Assembly (NCBI RefSeq): GCF_009372235.1
Contig: NZ_ML762923.1
Location: forward strand, 116,158 to 180,157
Direction: 5' to 3'
Length of the DNA: 64,000 nt
Source: Dickeya oryzae
Lineage (GTDB): Bacteria; Pseudomonadota; Gammaproteobacteria; Enterobacterales; Enterobacteriaceae
In this document: in pieces, positions 26,476 to 35,715 of the stretch
Layout: each line of letters begins with the position of its first letter
Position numbering within the stretch: the stretch's first letter is position 1
Position numbers and translations under genes: made by a program
Notes under the pieces: generated by a model
The model's input: only the letters and a program-made list of their open reading frames with translations
The model's database searches: none
What the model was told of the DNA's origin: nothing

Positions 26476-27444
26476 ATGCCAATAACGGGCTATACCCTGT
26501 TTGAACTCAGTCAGCATTGCGCGCAGCCACTCTATGCCATTGTCGACCCGATGCATTATCCGGCGTTGCCGGATTTCTGGCGTGCCTTTCAGCCACGGGC
26601 GGCGCAGATATGGCATCCCTTGCGTTTTGACGGTGCCGGTGACGACTGGCAGAACTGGGCACCGATGGTGGTGCTGGTGGAAGAAGGCGAGCCGGGAGAA
26701 ACCCTGTTGCACTGGCTGGCGGACACACAACCGGCGCGCCATCAGGGGGTGATGCTGATGCATAGCGATCAACCCCTGAGTCGTGTGGTTGATTTCTGGC
26801 AACAACGCCTGCGGTGCCGTTATCCGGATGGCACGCTGGCACTGCTGCGCAGCTATGCGGCGGATGTGCTTCAACTCTGGTGGCAAACGTTGAATCACGA
26901 CGAACAGGCGGCGTTTATGGGGCTGCTGACCTGCCTCTATCTACCGCTGAAAGAGGATGAGCCGGACGTACCTTGCCGCTATCAGGTGCTAACGAAACCG
27001 GATGAGACGCCGTTGAAGCCGACATCGCTGTCCGATGATTACCTGATCACCCTGAATCGCTACCAATTCTATCTGTTATCCAACGACAACCGCTTACACC
27101 GGCTGGCAAATGAACTGTTTCTGCATGTCAGTGCGCTGTACTGGGCCGAGCTGGATGTCGAGGTGGTAAAACGCCGCTTTCTCAGCGGTATTGCGCTGGC
27201 ACAAGCGTGGTACCCACAAGCCTCGGAAGCGGAATGTGAAGCCTGGTCGGCTCACCGCTGGGTGATTGGCAGCGAGTTTTATCACCACCCGGTTTTTATA
27301 CACCTGCTTGAGCGTTATTCACTGGGCGACAGCATTCGGATTTTCAAATCCGACTCCGCCAGGGTGGACGATGTTCGCCTTCATTATCACCGGCCCGGCT
27401 GGATGCGGGACGAATTACCGGATACGACGGAGGTTATGCCGTGA
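26476..27444 (+). CDS. DUF4123 T6SS effector adaptor 1
   Basis: A 322-residue soluble protein of the DUF4123 (Tap/TEC) type, chaperones that load effectors onto VgrG. The N-terminal region has the family pattern LYAIVDPMHYPALPDFW, then RYPDGTLALLRSYAADVLQLWW at about residues 115-135. The start is uncertain: TTG 26443, GTG 26467 and ATG 26476 are in frame and none has a good ribosome-binding site; the ATG before PITGYTLFEL is preferred. It overlaps the next adaptor by 4 bases. Confidence 0.75.
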   Translation: MPITGYTLFELSQHCAQPLYAIVDPMHYPALPDFWRAFQPRAAQIWHPLRFDGAGDDWQNWAPMVVLVEEGEPGETLLHWLADTQPARHQGVMLMHSDQPLSRVVDFWQQRLRCRYPDGTLALLRSYAADVLQLWWQTLNHDEQAAFMGLLTCLYLPLKEDEPDVPCRYQVLTKPDETPLKPTSLSDDYLITLNRYQFYLLSNDNRLHRLANELFLHVSALYWAELDVEVVKRRFLSGIALAQAWYPQASEAECEAWSAHRWVIGSEFYHHPVFIHLLERYSLGDSIRIFKSDSARVDDVRLHYHRPGWMRDELPDTTEVMP

Positions 27445-28358
27445 GTCTGTCTCACTCTTTTTTGACGCTGCAACCGGAAACCGAAGCCGACTGGCTGGCG
27501 CGGCTCAACGCCGGAGGATGTTTTGTGATTGCTGAGGCGGCACTCAACGACGCCGTGCCCTGGCTGGCGGAGCGATGGGGGGGAAGCCTGGAACAGACCC
27601 GGTTGTATTGGGGGGAGGCCGGGCGGGTGCATGCGTCGGTCTCGCCTTATTGCATTCCCGTTCACGCCACCAACTGGGCACAGGTACGCGAGCACGTACT
27701 AACGCAGGAAGGATGGGGCATCGGTGTGCAACTGGCGTGGTTTATGCAGGCCTACTCGCCGCTCGATCAACTGCGGGAACTGGTGAAACACCTGCGCCAG
27801 TGGAGCCTGGTTACGACGCAGGAAGGCGAGAGCGCGATTCTGCGCGTCAGTGACTGGCAGGTGGTTCAGCCGTTGTTGTTCGCCAGTACGGTGCAGGAAG
27901 CCACCGCGCTGTACGGGCCGATCGCCACATTTTGCGCGCTAGCGCCAGACGGCAGCCTGCAAACTCTGAGCCTGACGGAACGCGTCGCACACCCTCTGCC
28001 GGAGACCTTGCCGCGCCCGCTCAGTGAGGCGCAGTGGCAGGCGCTGCTGGCTCCCTCGCTGCGCAATACGCTGGAAGGGTACATGGCACACCTGCGAGAG
28101 CATCATACGCGCTGGCAGGACAGCGACGACGACAGCTTGCTGGATTTTACCCACCAGCAAACCGAACAAGCCCGTATTCAGGGGTTCAACAACGACCGCG
28201 ATATCGTGCGTTATCTGGCGCTGGCCACCGAACTGACGCCAGCCTTCATTCAGCAGCCGTGGGCACAAACCATTTTGTCGCAGCCGGAGTATATTGGCGC
28301 GCACAACCGGATGGATCGCCTATACCAGGCAGCAATTGACCAACTGGACGACGCATAA
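27441..28358 (+). CDS. DUF4123 T6SS effector adaptor 2
   Basis: A 305-residue protein, also DUF4123-like: FVIAEAALNDAVPWLAE near the N-terminus and LVTTQEGESAILRVSDWQVVQPLL around residue 120. The GTG start (GTGA overlap with the previous stop) is preceded by GGAGG. It ends 17 bases before the Rhs gene, so it is the more likely dedicated loader of Rhs. It may act together with adaptor 1. Confidence 0.75.
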   Translation: MSLSHSFLTLQPETEADWLARLNAGGCFVIAEAALNDAVPWLAERWGGSLEQTRLYWGEAGRVHASVSPYCIPVHATNWAQVREHVLTQEGWGIGVQLAWFMQAYSPLDQLRELVKHLRQWSLVTTQEGESAILRVSDWQVVQPLLFASTVQEATALYGPIATFCALAPDGSLQTLSLTERVAHPLPETLPRPLSEAQWQALLAPSLRNTLEGYMAHLREHHTRWQDSDDDSLLDFTHQQTEQARIQGFNNDRDIVRYLALATELTPAFIQQPWAQTILSQPEYIGAHNRMDRLYQAAIDQLDDA

Positions 28359-28375
28359 TCTAACAGGACGTTTTC

Positions 28376-31300
28376 ATGAGCGAGAATAAAAAAGCAACGC
28401 TGATGTCGAGCGAAGAAGCCGCCAGTCAGAATTTTTCCACCGATAACAAAATCTCGGGTGGGTGCGCCAAATGTGGCTGCGAAGTGCTGATTCATTACCA
28501 CTATGACTCGGGAAAACCGGTGCCCAACGCACCGTTTGTACTGATTGACAGCAATCAGACTGAAATTCACGGTAAAACTGATGCCAACGGGCTGTGCAAA
28601 ATCTACGACATGGGCTGTGATGGTTTTACGCTGATGCTGGATGAAGGCTCGGATGACTTTACCCCCCGTGAAACCGTGGAAAACAACCCGGTATTACAGT
28701 CCAACCCGGCGTATGCCACGCTGGCAGGTGAGTATTTCACGCTGTTTCTGTTGCTGCGTAAGCAAGGACTGGTGAGCTATGACGCCGACGACAGCAGCGA
28801 TCGCCATGTGGATGTGGACGGTGCCGGGCTGTTTACCTCCATTCCCAAAGAGTACCGCAAATCCTATGACCGCTTCTGGGAACTGGATAAGCGGGTTAAT
28901 CGCGGTAGCCGCGATCTTAAACGGGCGGTCAATAAAATTCACCACAGTCTGGCGGCAGAAGTGGCGGACAAAGGCGGGGATGATAATGCGGCACTGATGC
29001 TGTTTTGCGAAATCGCGCTGGGGTTTATTCCCGTGGTTGGGCAGGCCATGGATGTGTACGCGATTGGCGAGTGGAGCTGGCAGTCGTATAAAGAACCGGC
29101 AAAACTGGATGACCCGTTACATCTCGCCGAAGGCGCGCTTTGTGCGATCGGCGTCATTCCTGGGTTGGGCGATGCGTTGAAGGTCAGCGGACGGGCGATC
29201 ATCCGTGCGCTCAAAAAATCCACCCCCAAAGAGCTGCAGTTTGCCATCAAGACCATCCGCAGCCTGTCTGACGGTAATCTGGTCAAAGGGCTGACCAAAC
29301 TGCGTTCTGAACTGCGACATTACGGCGCGCAGGCCAAAGATTTGTTGCTGAAAATTCATGCGGCGCTCAAACAGGTGCTGGCCGAGTCAAAATTGAAGAA
29401 CAACTGGATCGTATCGCTGATGAAAGACAGCTTCAGCGCCATGATCACCGCGCTGGAAAAGCTGATCGCCAAATATGACAACGCGCTGGCATACATCGAA
29501 GCCAAATTCGATGAATTCATCGGTAAGGTTGTCACCCGTGTGACCGGCACCCCCCGACCGAAAGGCAGCATCGCGAAAGCCACCGCTGCACCCAAAACCA
29601 CTGCTTCACCCAAAAACCCTACGCACGCAGAAAGCCAGTCCGCTAAACCCTCGGCACAGGGTGAGAGTAAAGCGACTCCGGCAGCGAAACCGAAAGAAGC
29701 CGCCAGTAAGAAAAAAACACGTCAGTCATCGGAAGGGATGGAAGACATCAACGCCGGGAGTAATAAGGGCGAGCATCCGGATAACACCCCACAGAAGAAA
29801 AAAGCCGGGGAGGACGACAAGGCGTGCAGCGCCAACAGCAAACACTGCCAGAGTGAGGGTGAGCCGGTGGATATGGCGACCGGCTACGTGGTGGACTGGC
29901 GCACCGATTTCACACTTGGTGGCCTGCTGCCGCTGGTGATGAAGCGCTATTACCGCTCTGGCGGCGAGCGCAAACCGGGGCTGCTGGGGGCGTTGTGGCG
30001 CAGCAACTGGGACATGAGCCTGACGCTGGAAAACGGTGTCGCCACCCTGACCGACGGTGAATTCAACCAGGCGGTATTTGTGCTGCCCGAAGAGGGGGAA
30101 CAGAGCCGGGCGGCGTCCAACCCGTCATGGCGGCTGAGCCGCCAGCAAGGGCAACTGGTGTTACAGCACGTAGACGGGCTGCGCTACCGCTTTGAGCACG
30201 CACTGGGGCTGCACCTGTGCCTGACCGCTATTGAAGACCGGTCGGGCAATCGCATCACCTTATTGTGGGATCGTTCCGAACTGTGCTGGGTTAGCCTGCC
30301 GGACGGGCGGCTGGTCCACGTGGAAACACAACGGCGGCGGATAACCAGGCTGACGCTGTGCGACGAGCACCGCCAGCCGCTGAAAACGCTGGTCAGTTAT
30401 CAGTATGATGCGCAAGGCTATTTGCTGAACGTGCGGGCGGGTGAAGGGCGCAATTTCGACTATCACTACTCCCCGCAGGGTTGGCTGCTGCGCTGGTCAG
30501 ATTTAGCGCACACCTGGGTTGAGCACGAGTACGACGCCGCGGGGCGCTCGCGGCGTGACCGCACGGCGGGCGGGTTCTGGCCGGGCGAGTTTCGTTACGA
30601 CGATGACGCCTTCACCAGCCATTACCACAGCGGGTTTGGTGGCGTCACCACCTATGTCCGCGATGCGCGCAACAACATTCTGCTGCGCCGGGAGCCGGAC
30701 GGCGGGGAATACCGCTTCGAGTGGGTGGATAACCAGCTGGTGGCGGAGATTGACCCGCTGGGTGGACGCACCGAATATCAGCGCAACGACTGGGGGCAGG
30801 TGACGGCGGTGACCCTGCCGGACGGGGCCACGCATCGCTATGATTACGATGATGACGGCCAGTTGCTGGCCTATACCGACCCGATGGGCAGCACCTGGCG
30901 TTATACCCGCGATGCGGCAGGGCGGGTGGAAACAGCGAGCGACCCGGAAGGGCGGACGTGGCAGCACCGCTATTCATCGCAGGGGCTGTTATCGGGCGTG
31001 ACCGGGCCGGACGGCCGGGTGCAGCGTTATCACTACAACCGTCGTGGGCTGCTGGAGCGTCTGGAAGCGGAAGGCACCTCACCGGTGACCTTCTTCTACG
31101 ACGGCCATGACCGGCTGACGGAGCGGCACATTGCGCATGAACAGGGCGTGCAGGTGCGGCGGTGGGTGTACGAAGGCGGTCGTGAGACGCCGGAGAAGGT
31201 GATTTACGAAGACGGCAGCGAAACCCGGTTTGGTTACGACGGTGAAGGGAACCTGACGTCGGTGACGGATGCGCTGGGCCAGCGTTACCAGTTCCGCTAC

Positions 31301-33343
31301 GGCGCGTTCGACAACCTGCTGGAGGCGACCGACCCGCTGGGGGCGAGCGTCCGCTATCATTACAATGCGGAGTCGGAATTCGCCGGGGTGACCAACAGCC
31401 AGGGTCAGACGTGGCAGTACCGGTTTGACACGGCGGGCCGGCTCAGCGAGGAGCGGCATTACGATGGCCGGGTGTACCGTTATGACTATGACGTGGCGGG
31501 GCAACTGGCGAGCCGACAGGCACCGGACGGCAGCCGACTGGTGTACGGGTATGACGCGGTCGGTCGGCTGAGCGTGATTGCGGCGGTGCGGGCCGACGGG
31601 GCCAGCGAGGGCACGACAACCTTTGCCTATGACCTGTCGGGGCGGCTGCTGAAGGCGGCGAGCCCGGACGCGGTGGTGGAGTATGCGTACAACCGCGCCG
31701 GACAGGTGGTGAGCGAGACGGTCAACGGCGAGGTGGTGGCGTCAGGGTATGACGCGGCGGGGCAGCGCAGTGCGGTGTCGGGGCTGCTGGCGTCGCTGAG
31801 CCTGGGGTGGCAGGGTGGCCGTCTGACGACGCTGGGCATCGGTTCGCACCAGCCGCTGACGTTCAGCCACACGGCGTCGGGGGAGGAGCGGCAGCGCAGC
31901 AACGGGGCGGGCTTCGCGCTGCGGCACGAGTGGAGTGCGACGGGGTTGCTGTCGCGTCAGGCGCTGGACGGCGTGAGCGGGGTGCTGGAGCGGCGTTACC
32001 AGTACGATGCGCTGGACCGTCTGACGGGCATCAGCGACAGCCACTGGGGCGAGCAGGCGCTGCGGCTGAACGGCACGGGCCAGGTGGTGGCGGAGCGGCG
32101 TGAGCAGGGTCGGCAGCAGCAGGCGCGGCTGTTTGGTTACGACAGTGAGCAGAACCTGTGCGAGATATCGGCGATAGTGCCGGACGGGGCAGGCAGGCTG
32201 TCGACGGCCAATGCGGTGGTGCAGGCCTCTTCGGGTTATGATGCGGCAGGGCGGGTGGTGATGCGTGGCGACAGCCGGTATCAGTACGACGCCTGCGGTC
32301 GGCTGGTGAACAAACGGGAAAGCCGCGCCGGTTTTCGGCCACGGGAAACGCAGTTCGAGTGGGACGCGCAGGACCGGCTGGTGAGGGTGAGGCTGCCGGA
32401 CGGGGCGCGGTGGCGGTACCGTTACGACGCGTTCGGCCGTCGAATCAGCAAGGTGTGCGAGGGCCAGGCGCCGTCGGCGCAGGCGGTAGCGCGGGTGGCG
32501 TACCGGTGGGACGGCGACCAGCTGTCGGGCCAGACGCAGTACTGTGCGGACGGGAGTGTGGCGCGGGCGGTGCAGTGGGTGTACGAGCCGGGGAGTTTCC
32601 GGCCGCTGGCGCAGGTAGAGGAGAAGGGAGAGCGCACGCAACTGCACTACATCGTGACGGACCTGACGGGAACGGCGCGGGAGCTGTGCAGCGAGACGGG
32701 CGAAGTACACTGGCGGGGCGAGCAGGGGCTGTGGGGGGCGCACCGGGAAGAGAAAATCCCTGTCCCGTTACGGCGCTGGCTGGGCGATGCGGCGAACGAG
32801 GAAGTGTACTGCGAGCTGCGCTATCAGGGGCAGGTGTACGATAGCGAGACGGGGTTGTATTATAACCGGCATCGGTACTACGACCCGACGCTGGGGCAGT
32901 ATATCTCGGCGGACCCGATAGGTTTAGCGGGAGGGCTGAGGCCGCAGGGGTATGTGACAAATCCGATGGAATGGATTGACCCGCTAGGGTTGGTTGGATG
33001 TCCAGTTAAGAAATATGAGGTCAGTACTTATAATGATCTGAAAAATCGTTCGGTGAGTGGTGATGAATTGGATATACATCACGCTATGCAGAAACATCCT
33101 GCTGGACAAGTTGTTCCTGGCTACGATCCTAAAACTGCTCCATCTATTGCTATTCCGAAGGTAGAGCACCAAGAGATTCCAACGATGAAAGGTCCATATA
33201 CTGGATCAGCCAGAGATCTTTTAGCAAAAGATATTAAGGATCTTAGAGAATATACAAATGCCCCTGCTTCTTCTATAAAAGAACTGATCAAACTTAATAA
33301 AGAAATGTTCCCTGACGCTTTTAAAAAGCTTCCTAGAAAATGA
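28376..33343 (+). CDS. Rhs polymorphic toxin, probable T6SS nuclease effector
   Basis: A 1655-residue Rhs protein. Residues 1 to about 120 hold a small beta-rich domain ([14 protein letters not shown]), followed by two hydrophobic segments (about 205-225 and 255-275), a Lys/Ala/Pro-rich linker (about 395-490), a DUF6531-like opening ([18 protein letters not shown]) and many YD repeats that should form the toxin-enclosing cocoon. Near residues 1513-1539 stands DPIG-x18-DPLG, the aspartyl self-cleavage motif. The last 116 residues (DNA 32993-33340) are AT-rich and unrelated to the core: [11 protein letters not shown] and, later, [11 protein letters not shown] fit an HNH/Endo VII-like nuclease tip. 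No PAAR domain is visible; loading probably relies on the DUF4123 adaptors and VgrG. Confidence 0.93.
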   Translation: MSENKKATLMSSEEAASQNFSTDNKISGGCAKCGCEVLIHYHYDSGKPVPNAPFVLIDSNQTEIHGKTDANGLCKIYDMGCDGFTLMLDEGSDDFTPRETVENNPVLQSNPAYATLAGEYFTLFLLLRKQGLVSYDADDSSDRHVDVDGAGLFTSIPKEYRKSYDRFWELDKRVNRGSRDLKRAVNKIHHSLAAEVADKGGDDNAALMLFCEIALGFIPVVGQAMDVYAIGEWSWQSYKEPAKLDDPLHLAEGALCAIGVIPGLGDALKVSGRAIIRALKKSTPKELQFAIKTIRSLSDGNLVKGLTKLRSELRHYGAQAKDLLLKIHAALKQVLAESKLKNNWIVSLMKDSFSAMITALEKLIAKYDNALAYIEAKFDEFIGKVVTRVTGTPRPKGSIAKATAAPKTTASPKNPTHAESQSAKPSAQGESKATPAAKPKEAASKKKTRQSSEGMEDINAGSNKGEHPDNTPQKKKAGEDDKACSANSKHCQSEGEPVDMATGYVVDWRTDFTLGGLLPLVMKRYYRSGGERKPGLLGALWRSNWDMSLTLENGVATLTDGEFNQAVFVLPEEGEQSRAASNPSWRLSRQQGQLVLQHVDGLRYRFEHALGLHLCLTAIEDRSGNRITLLWDRSELCWVSLPDGRLVHVETQRRRITRLTLCDEHRQPLKTLVSYQYDAQGYLLNVRAGEGRNFDYHYSPQGWLLRWSDLAHTWVEHEYDAAGRSRRDRTAGGFWPGEFRYDDDAFTSHYHSGFGGVTTYVRDARNNILLRREPDGGEYRFEWVDNQLVAEIDPLGGRTEYQRNDWGQVTAVTLPDGATHRYDYDDDGQLLAYTDPMGSTWRYTRDAAGRVETASDPEGRTWQHRYSSQGLLSGVTGPDGRVQRYHYNRRGLLERLEAEGTSPVTFFYDGHDRLTERHIAHEQGVQVRRWVYEGGRETPEKVIYEDGSETRFGYDGEGNLTSVTDALGQRYQFRYGAFDNLLEATDPLGASVRYHYNAESEFAGVTNSQGQTWQYRFDTAGRLSEERHYDGRVYRYDYDVAGQLASRQAPDGSRLVYGYDAVGRLSVIAAVRADGASEGTTTFAYDLSGRLLKAASPDAVVEYAYNRAGQVVSETVNGEVVASGYDAAGQRSAVSGLLASLSLGWQGGRLTTLGIGSHQPLTFSHTASGEERQRSNGAGFALRHEWSATGLLSRQALDGVSGVLERRYQYDALDRLTGISDSHWGEQALRLNGTGQVVAERREQGRQQQARLFGYDSEQNLCEISAIVPDGAGRLSTANAVVQASSGYDAAGRVVMRGDSRYQYDACGRLVNKRESRAGFRPRETQFEWDAQDRLVRVRLPDGARWRYRYDAFGRRISKVCEGQAPSAQAVARVAYRWDGDQLSGQTQYCADGSVARAVQWVYEPGSFRPLAQVEEKGERTQLHYIVTDLTGTARELCSETGEVHWRGEQGLWGAHREEKIPVPLRRWLGDAANEEVYCELRYQGQVYDSETGLYYNRHRYYDPTLGQYISADPIGLAGGLRPQGYVTNPMEWIDPLGLVGCPVKKYEVSTYNDLKNRSVSGDELDIHHAMQKHPAGQVVPGYDPKTAPSIAIPKVEHQEIPTMKGPYTGSARDLLAKDIKDLREYTNAPASSIKELIKLNKEMFPDAFKKLPRK

Positions 33344-33353
33344 AGGTGAATAT

Positions 33354-33701
33354 ATGAATGCTGAACAATTTGTTGATGTTATAAGAAAAGTGGTTACGGA
33401 ATCATCGGTTAAAGGTATTGAATCGATATTAGAGTCTCCACCTGGGCGGAAGCCAAGGAAGGATTTATTAGAAATGTCAGCGTACTACAATGAAAGAACG
33501 GATGAGGAAAAGGAAGTAATAAATAAAATAATAAGACTCTCCGTAGATAATGCGGTTTTTGGTTTTTTATGTGTTTTGGATGGTGTGAGAGCTATTGAAG
33601 ATGAGGAAGAAAAAGGAACTCTTTCTCTAATTTATAAGAAAAATGAAGAAGTGATTTTAAATAAGGACGAAGATCTACACGATTATTACAACGCTGTTTA
33701 A
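33354..33701 (+). CDS. Probable Rhs immunity protein
   Basis: A 115-residue acidic, soluble protein with no recognised family, placed 10 bases after the rhs gene behind AAGGTG. The location right after the variable toxin tip, the small size and the shared low GC content mark it as the cognate immunity gene (rhsI). Predicted mostly helical. It is followed by a strong bidirectional terminator. Confidence 0.75.
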   Translation: MNAEQFVDVIRKVVTESSVKGIESILESPPGRKPRKDLLEMSAYYNERTDEEKEVINKIIRLSVDNAVFGFLCVLDGVRAIEDEEEKGTLSLIYKKNEEVILNKDEDLHDYYNAV

Positions 33702-33702
33702 T

Positions 33703-33742
33703 AAAAAGCCGGAAGTGATCCAACGATCCTTCCGGCTTTTTT
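33703..33742. terminator. Bidirectional terminator between rhs immunity gene and symE-like pair
   Basis: AAAAAGCCGGAAG-T-GATC (33703-33720) pairs with GATC-CTTCCGGCTTTTT (33725-33741), with T runs on both strands. Serves the plus-strand immunity gene and the minus-strand symE-like gene. Confidence 0.92.
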
Positions 33743-33762
33743 CTATTTAACTGTCAGCGTGA

Positions 33763-34113
33763 TTATGCCAGCATCACATCCGGTTCAGCCCGAATAATGA
33801 TCTTACCGGGCAGCGCTTCAATGCTGAACGGTGGGGTGAGTAAGCCACTTTGGGTGAGCCAGTCGCCTGCCAGCGTCAGTTCGCCGTTGTCACTTACCCA
33901 ATCAGCCCCTTCTGTCTCGCTGCCATCCAGTTCGGCCACCAGCGCGGCGATATCGGTGTCGTCGTCCAGCCGGGTCAGCATCAACCCGTTACGGTACAGG
34001 CTGATACGAAACAACGCCCCGCCGGTAAAACCGGCCTGTGCCAGCGCGGTGCCGCTCAGGGTCAGTTCCGGCAGGTCGCCCTGCTGCCATGCAATATCAA
34101 TATCGACGCTCAT
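33763..34113 (-). CDS. SymE-related protein with duplicated AbrB-like fold
   Basis: A 116-residue protein. Two stretches, [15 protein letters not shown]...[10 protein letters not shown] and [15 protein letters not shown]...[10 protein letters not shown], each resemble the SymE core of the upstream gene ([15 protein letters not shown]...[10 protein letters not shown]). It thus looks like an internal duplication of the swapped-hairpin AbrB-like SymE fold. The start ATG (34113) overlaps the upstream stop (ATGA). The frame extends to 34158, but coupling supports 34113. Function unknown. Confidence 0.65.
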   Translation of the reverse strand: MSVDIDIAWQQGDLPELTLSGTALAQAGFTGGALFRISLYRNGLMLTRLDDDTDIAALVAELDGSETEGADWVSDNGELTLAGDWLTQSGLLTPPFSIEALPGKIIIRAEPDVMLA

Positions 34114-34409
34114 TGTACACCCCCAACATCCAGCCCGCCGGGAAACCCCCTCAGCCACCGAGCCACTGCCTGTTCATCGAACGCGGCAATACTGAGCGCG
34201 TGCAGGTCCTGCCACAGTGAGCGGATATCCTGCGTGGTGATGACAATGCAGCCGGGCATCACGCGCAGCTTCAGCGGCTGCCCGGTGCAGAACCCGGCTT
34301 CCTTCAGCCAGTGGCCTGCCAGGGTGATGGCGGGGGTGTCGTGGTTGCCTTTAACCGGTCGGTAGCCGACACGGGTAAAGCGCTCCGACAGAGCAGAAAC
34401 GGCGGTCAT
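34110..34409 (-). CDS. SymE-family toxin-like protein
   Basis: A 99-residue protein related to E. coli SymE, an SOS-induced type I toxin with an AbrB-like fold linked to RNA or nucleoid effects. The matching core is [22 protein letters not shown], then [11 protein letters not shown]. SymE relatives are often found at rhs loci, as here. Start taken at ATG 34409 ([11 protein letters not shown]); an in-frame TTG at 34442 is possible. No clear ribosome-binding site or LexA box is seen, so SOS control is not supported. An antisense SymR-like RNA cannot be judged. Confidence 0.75.
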   Translation of the reverse strand: MTAVSALSERFTRVGYRPVKGNHDTPAITLAGHWLKEAGFCTGQPLKLRVMPGCIVITTQDIRSLWQDLHALSIAAFDEQAVARWLRGFPGGLDVGGVQ

Positions 34410-34435
34410 GCCGAAAGAGAACGACGCGTACAGCC

Positions 34436-34464
34436 CTGACAAGGGTTAAAAGAGCGAGTATGAT
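34436..34464 (+). promoter_or_regulatory. Sigma-70 promoter of parDE
   Basis: CTGACA (34436-34441) and TATGAT (34459-34464) are separated by 17 bases and lie 33 bases before the parD start. Autoregulation by ParD is expected from the family. Confidence 0.7.
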
Positions 34465-34497
34465 TAAATCCTACGTGGCGGGAGAAGGGGGTTACCA

Positions 34498-34770
34498 ATG
34501 AGAACGACACAGCAGATGAGTATCACGTTGCCGAATGAGATGGCGGCACTGGTCAAAGCGCGCGTCGCCAGCGGCGAATATGCGTCGGAAAGCGAAGTTA
34601 TCCGTGAGGGTCTTCGGGCGTTGCTGGCACGTGATAATGCGGTGGAAAAATGGTTGCAAGAGCAGGTTGTTCCGGCCTGGAATGCGCTGCAAGAAACGGA
34701 CAGCCTCAGTGGTAGCGACATCAGAAACAGACTGAAAGCCGAGCACAAGAAGGCGACCGGAGAGTCATAA
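34498..34770 (+). CDS. parD: ParD-family antitoxin
   Basis: A 90-residue ribbon-helix-helix antitoxin. N-terminal MSITLPNEMAALVKARV and YASESEVIREGLRALLARD are characteristic of ParD/CopG dimers that bind DNA and repress their own promoter; the C-terminal tail neutralises ParE. AAGGGGG precedes the ATG. It overlaps parE by one base (TAATG). Confidence 0.93.
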   Translation: MRTTQQMSITLPNEMAALVKARVASGEYASESEVIREGLRALLARDNAVEKWLQEQVVPAWNALQETDSLSGSDIRNRLKAEHKKATGES

Positions 34771-35090
34771 TGGAGTATCAAGTGGTGTTCGCCCCCGAAG
34801 CAGAAGAGCAACTGGCGGCGTTGTATCGCTATATCGCGGAGGCTGCGACACCCAATACGGCACTCAGCTACACGGAAAGCGTGGTTGATTACTGTGAATC
34901 ATTATCCCTGTTCCCGGAGAGGGGAAGCACCCGTAATGACCTTCTGGCAGGGTTGCGGGTAACGAACTACCGTAAAAGAACGGTCATTGCCTTTATGGTG
35001 GAGGATGAGAAAAAGCGGGTAACGGTACTGGGTATCTGGCACGGTGGTCAGAACTATGAACGTGACCTGCTCACGGATGAGGCAGACTGA
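34770..35090 (+). CDS. parE: ParE-family toxin
   Basis: A 106-residue RelE/ParE superfamily toxin; ParE members poison DNA gyrase. The hallmarks are VVFAPEAEEQLAALYRYIAE at the N-terminus, then LSLFPERGSTRNDLLAGLRV and VTVLGIWHGGQNYE. Directly follows parD with a one-base overlap. The pair probably stabilises this variable part of the island. Confidence 0.93.
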   Translation: MEYQVVFAPEAEEQLAALYRYIAEAATPNTALSYTESVVDYCESLSLFPERGSTRNDLLAGLRVTNYRKRTVIAFMVEDEKKRVTVLGIWHGGQNYERDLLTDEAD

Positions 35091-35232
35091 GAACACTGCA
35101 TCGTCGGGCAGTCCTTCGACCTGACGGCCTCCGTTGCAGGGCGTTATGCCCGCGTGGCTGCGTGGGGGCGCAGTTGCAGGCTCCTTCCCCGTTCGCCAGT
35201 TCACACCCCGGTGCTTTCATGCAAAGCCGGGG

Positions 35233-35400
35233 TCATCCTTCAGCCACATCAAGACCCCACATCTCCACGGCGGCTTGTGTACGCAATTGCATCTCGTGAT
35301 TTGCGCGTGCAATCGTCAGGTGGGGGTCTGTAAGCACTACGGTGTCGCGAGTGGCACCGGTTTCTTTGCCGCCAAAAAGCGTCTTTAAGAAATTGATCAT
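35233..35400 (-). pseudogene. Truncated N-terminus of a DUF6882-like gene
   Basis: ATG at 35400 with AGGAGAG upstream opens 55 codons: MINFLKTLFGG, then MQLRTQAAVEMWGLDVAEG and a stop. The MWGLD-A-E pattern recalls the start of DUF6882-type proteins, which continue for well over 100 residues, so this is probably a 3'-deleted remnant. The deletion point coincides with a hairpin of matching ACCCCGG/CCGGGGT arms at about 35208-35235. Family assignment is tentative. Confidence 0.5.
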
Positions 35401-35715
35401 TGATACTCTCCTGGTTTCTCATTTGGCGTGAATTGGCATTTGCTCTATTGGCGCTGGCATTATCCGATTTTTACCTATTCGATTTTTACTATCCGATTTT
35501 TCGCTCTTCTTCTCCAGCCATCTTCACACAGCATGATATTTCCCTTACAGCGAATATGCCCGTGCCTTATACCCAAAACATCATTATTGCGCGGTAGATA
35601 ATCTTTGCCGGTAGGGAGGGCTGGGGTAGAGTAGATTATTCCCTGAGCGCCGCTCTGGATGGGAAAATAAACACCACAGCAGGTGGCTGAGGTGTGAATG
35701 AATAAGGAGAGACGT
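35401..35715. other. AT-rich gap upstream of the M20 gene, with short tandem repeats
   Basis: 315 bases. Three tandem copies of an AT-rich 14-15-base unit, ATYCGATTTTT plus 3-4 bases, lie at 35462-35504. The rest must include the promoter of the pseudogene (leftward) and of the M20 gene (rightward), neither resolved. Confidence 0.5.

Noticed and set aside
31742-32743. 333-codon minus-strand frame inside rhs
   Set aside because: Product is an Arg/Pro/Leu-rich reading of YD-repeat DNA; shadow of the rhs core.
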